Assembly (NCBI GenBank): GCA_016207445.1
Contig: JACQPS010000312.1
Location: 1-7,241, forward strand
Source: Gemmatimonadota bacterium
Lineage (GTDB): Bacteria > Gemmatimonadota > Gemmatimonadetes > Longimicrobiales > RSA9
Direction of reading: 5' to 3'
Length of the DNA stretch: 7,241 nucleotides
How positions within the stretch are numbered: position 1 is the stretch's first letter; each line of letters starts with the position of its first letter. The translations under genes were made by a program, and so were the position numbers. Under the pieces are notes generated by a model. That model made no database searches, had not been told where the DNA came from, and saw only the letters and a list, made by a program, of their open reading frames with translations. Below, piece after piece: positions 6,686 through 7,241 of this stretch.

Positions 6686-6825
6686 GCGTGCTGGTCGCGA
6701 TCCTCGCCTGCGCCCTGCTGTTCGTGGGGTTCGGCCTGCTCGGCGCACGCCGCGCTTGTTCGTCGGATTGTGGCGCGTGCGGGCGCTCGTGCCAAAGAAG
6801 GGAAGGCAGTCATGGACACGATTGA
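6682..6825 (+). CDS. Small membrane protein with cysteine cluster, candidate Rnf maturation factor
   Basis: This 47-codon gene is not assigned to a family with certainty. Residues 2-21 are strongly hydrophobic (one membrane helix) and are followed by basic residues (GARRA), so the C-terminus is probably cytoplasmic. Next comes a cysteine cluster C26-x3-C30-x2-C33-x3-C37 and a hydrophilic end with two histidines. Evidence that it is real: its ATG overlaps the rnfA stop as ATGA, exactly like the four upstream junctions; its first 21 codons all end in G or C; and it fills the rnfA-apbE gap. Layout and cysteine spacing resemble the FeoB-associated Cys-rich membrane proteins and, more loosely, NqrM, which together with ApbE matures the related Na+-NQR. 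The CGACG core also resembles the first cluster motif of RnfB. Inference: it delivers or inserts iron for the RnfA/RnfE centre, or is a minimal electron-carrying stand-in for RnfB. Confidence 0.72.
   Translation: MSVLVAILACALLFVGFGLLGARRACSSDCGACGRSCQRREGSHGHD
6800..6806 (+). promoter_or_regulatory. Shine-Dalgarno site of apbE
   Basis: GGGAAGG lies five bases before the ATG at 6812, within the coding part of the small cysteine-rich gene. It is a strong site and fixes the apbE start. Confidence 0.65.
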
Positions 6826-7241
6826 GGCGGGCGCTCGAGCGTGGCCGAGCCGCCGCGAGGTGCTGGCCCTGGGGCTCGGCGCCTTCGTCGTGCTGGCGCT
6901 GCCCTGGCGCCGGGCGCACGCGCGCCTGGTCCGCCGGACCGTCCCGGTCATGGGAACGATCGCCGAGCTGGCGGTCGTGCACCGGGACGCGCGCTACGCG
7001 CACGGCGCGCTCGACGCGGCCGCAGCGGAGCTGCGCCGCGTCGAGCGCGCCATGACGCGCTTCGATGCGGGCTCGGAGGTCGGACGCGCGAACCGGCACG
7101 CGGCAGCGGACGCCGTCGCGATCGGACCGGCCACCGCGTTCGTGCTGGCCGAGGCGCTGCGCTGGGCCGAAACCAGTGACGGAGCGTTCGATCCCTGTCT
7201 CGGCCGCGCCGTGGAGCTGTGGGACGTGACGCACCGCCACC
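6812..7241 (+). CDS. apbE: FAD:protein FMN transferase ApbE, N-terminal part (3' truncated by window)
   Basis: ApbE cleaves FAD and transfers FMN to a threonine of target proteins outside the cytoplasm; the obvious targets here are RnfG Thr195 and RnfD Thr169. The frame is open to the window edge, giving 143 residues of a protein normally around 300-350. An N-terminal signal is visible: SRREVL at 13-18 resembles a twin-arginine motif and is followed by a hydrophobic stretch (19-31) and a possible AHA cleavage site (35-37). Family blocks follow: VMGTIAEL (46-53), FDAGSEVGRANR (84-95, matching the usual DSEISRLN-type block) and SDGAFDPCLG (122-131). The ATG at 6812 lies inside the preceding small gene (14-base overlap) and has a good ribosome-binding site. 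The GAFDP block and operon context make the identification firm; the C-terminal metal/FAD site is outside the window. Confidence 0.93.
   Translation, partial: MDTIEAGARAWPSRREVLALGLGAFVVLALPWRRAHARLVRRTVPVMGTIAELAVVHRDARYAHGALDAAAAELRRVERAMTRFDAGSEVGRANRHAAADAVAIGPATAFVLAEALRWAETSDGAFDPCLGRAVELWDVTHRH

Noticed and set aside
6682..6711. Lipoprotein reading of the small gene (Cys10 in ILAC)
   Set aside because: The stretch before the cysteine is too short, has no positive charge and fits the lipobox poorly; a simple membrane helix explains it better.
6682..6825. Small gene as a frameshifted remnant of a full rnfB
   Set aside because: The CGACG core recalls RnfB, but the helix-to-cysteine spacing is far too short, and no RnfB-like ferredoxin motifs appear in any frame downstream, where apbE begins at once. 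A reduced RnfB-like piece remains possible, a simple frameshift does not.

Overview
The window is a stretch of very GC-rich DNA (G or C at most third codon positions). It carries one tightly packed plus-strand operon for low-potential electron transfer. It opens inside the 3' two-thirds of a large pyruvate (2-oxoacid):ferredoxin oxidoreductase gene. Five Rnf complex genes follow in the order rnfC, rnfD, rnfG, rnfE, rnfA. After them come an uncatalogued 47-codon membrane/cysteine-rich small gene and the 5' part of apbE, cut by the right edge. The base composition, the oversized oxidoreductase with an extra C-terminal ferredoxin domain, and the absence of any plasmid or phage signal suggest a chromosomal locus. 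The host is probably a GC-rich anaerobic or facultative bacterium of the Gemmatimonadota/Acidobacteriota/Myxococcota kind. That taxonomic guess is inference from general resemblance only.

Layout. Positions 1-2408 hold the oxidoreductase C-terminal part: ferredoxin domain, thiamine-diphosphate domain, coiled-coil region, Ala/Pro linker and extra ferredoxin module. A 30-base gap with a Shine-Dalgarno site follows. Positions 2439-6685 hold rnfC-D-G-E-A, in which each stop codon overlaps the next start as ATGA. Positions 6682-6825 hold the small gene, joined to rnfA by a fifth ATGA overlap. Positions 6812-7241 hold apbE, whose start lies inside the small gene. No stretch over 300 bases lacks a gene, and I see no terminator, tRNA, insertion sequence, CRISPR array or internal promoter.

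How it works together. The oxidoreductase would oxidise pyruvate (or another 2-oxoacid) to an acyl-CoA and produce low-potential electrons. The Rnf complex would pass these to NAD+ while moving Na+ or H+ across the membrane, or run in reverse. ApbE would attach FMN covalently to RnfD and RnfG, both of which show the target threonine. RnfA and RnfE keep the four cysteines expected for the intramembrane iron-sulfur centre.

Two points stand out. No rnfB, the usual ferredoxin-accepting subunit, is visible in its common place after rnfA. That place is taken by a tiny protein with one membrane helix and a C-x3-C-x2-C-x3-C motif. Next to apbE it recalls NqrM, the iron-centre maturation factor of the related Na+-NQR, so it is a candidate Rnf assembly factor or a drastically reduced RnfB-like piece.
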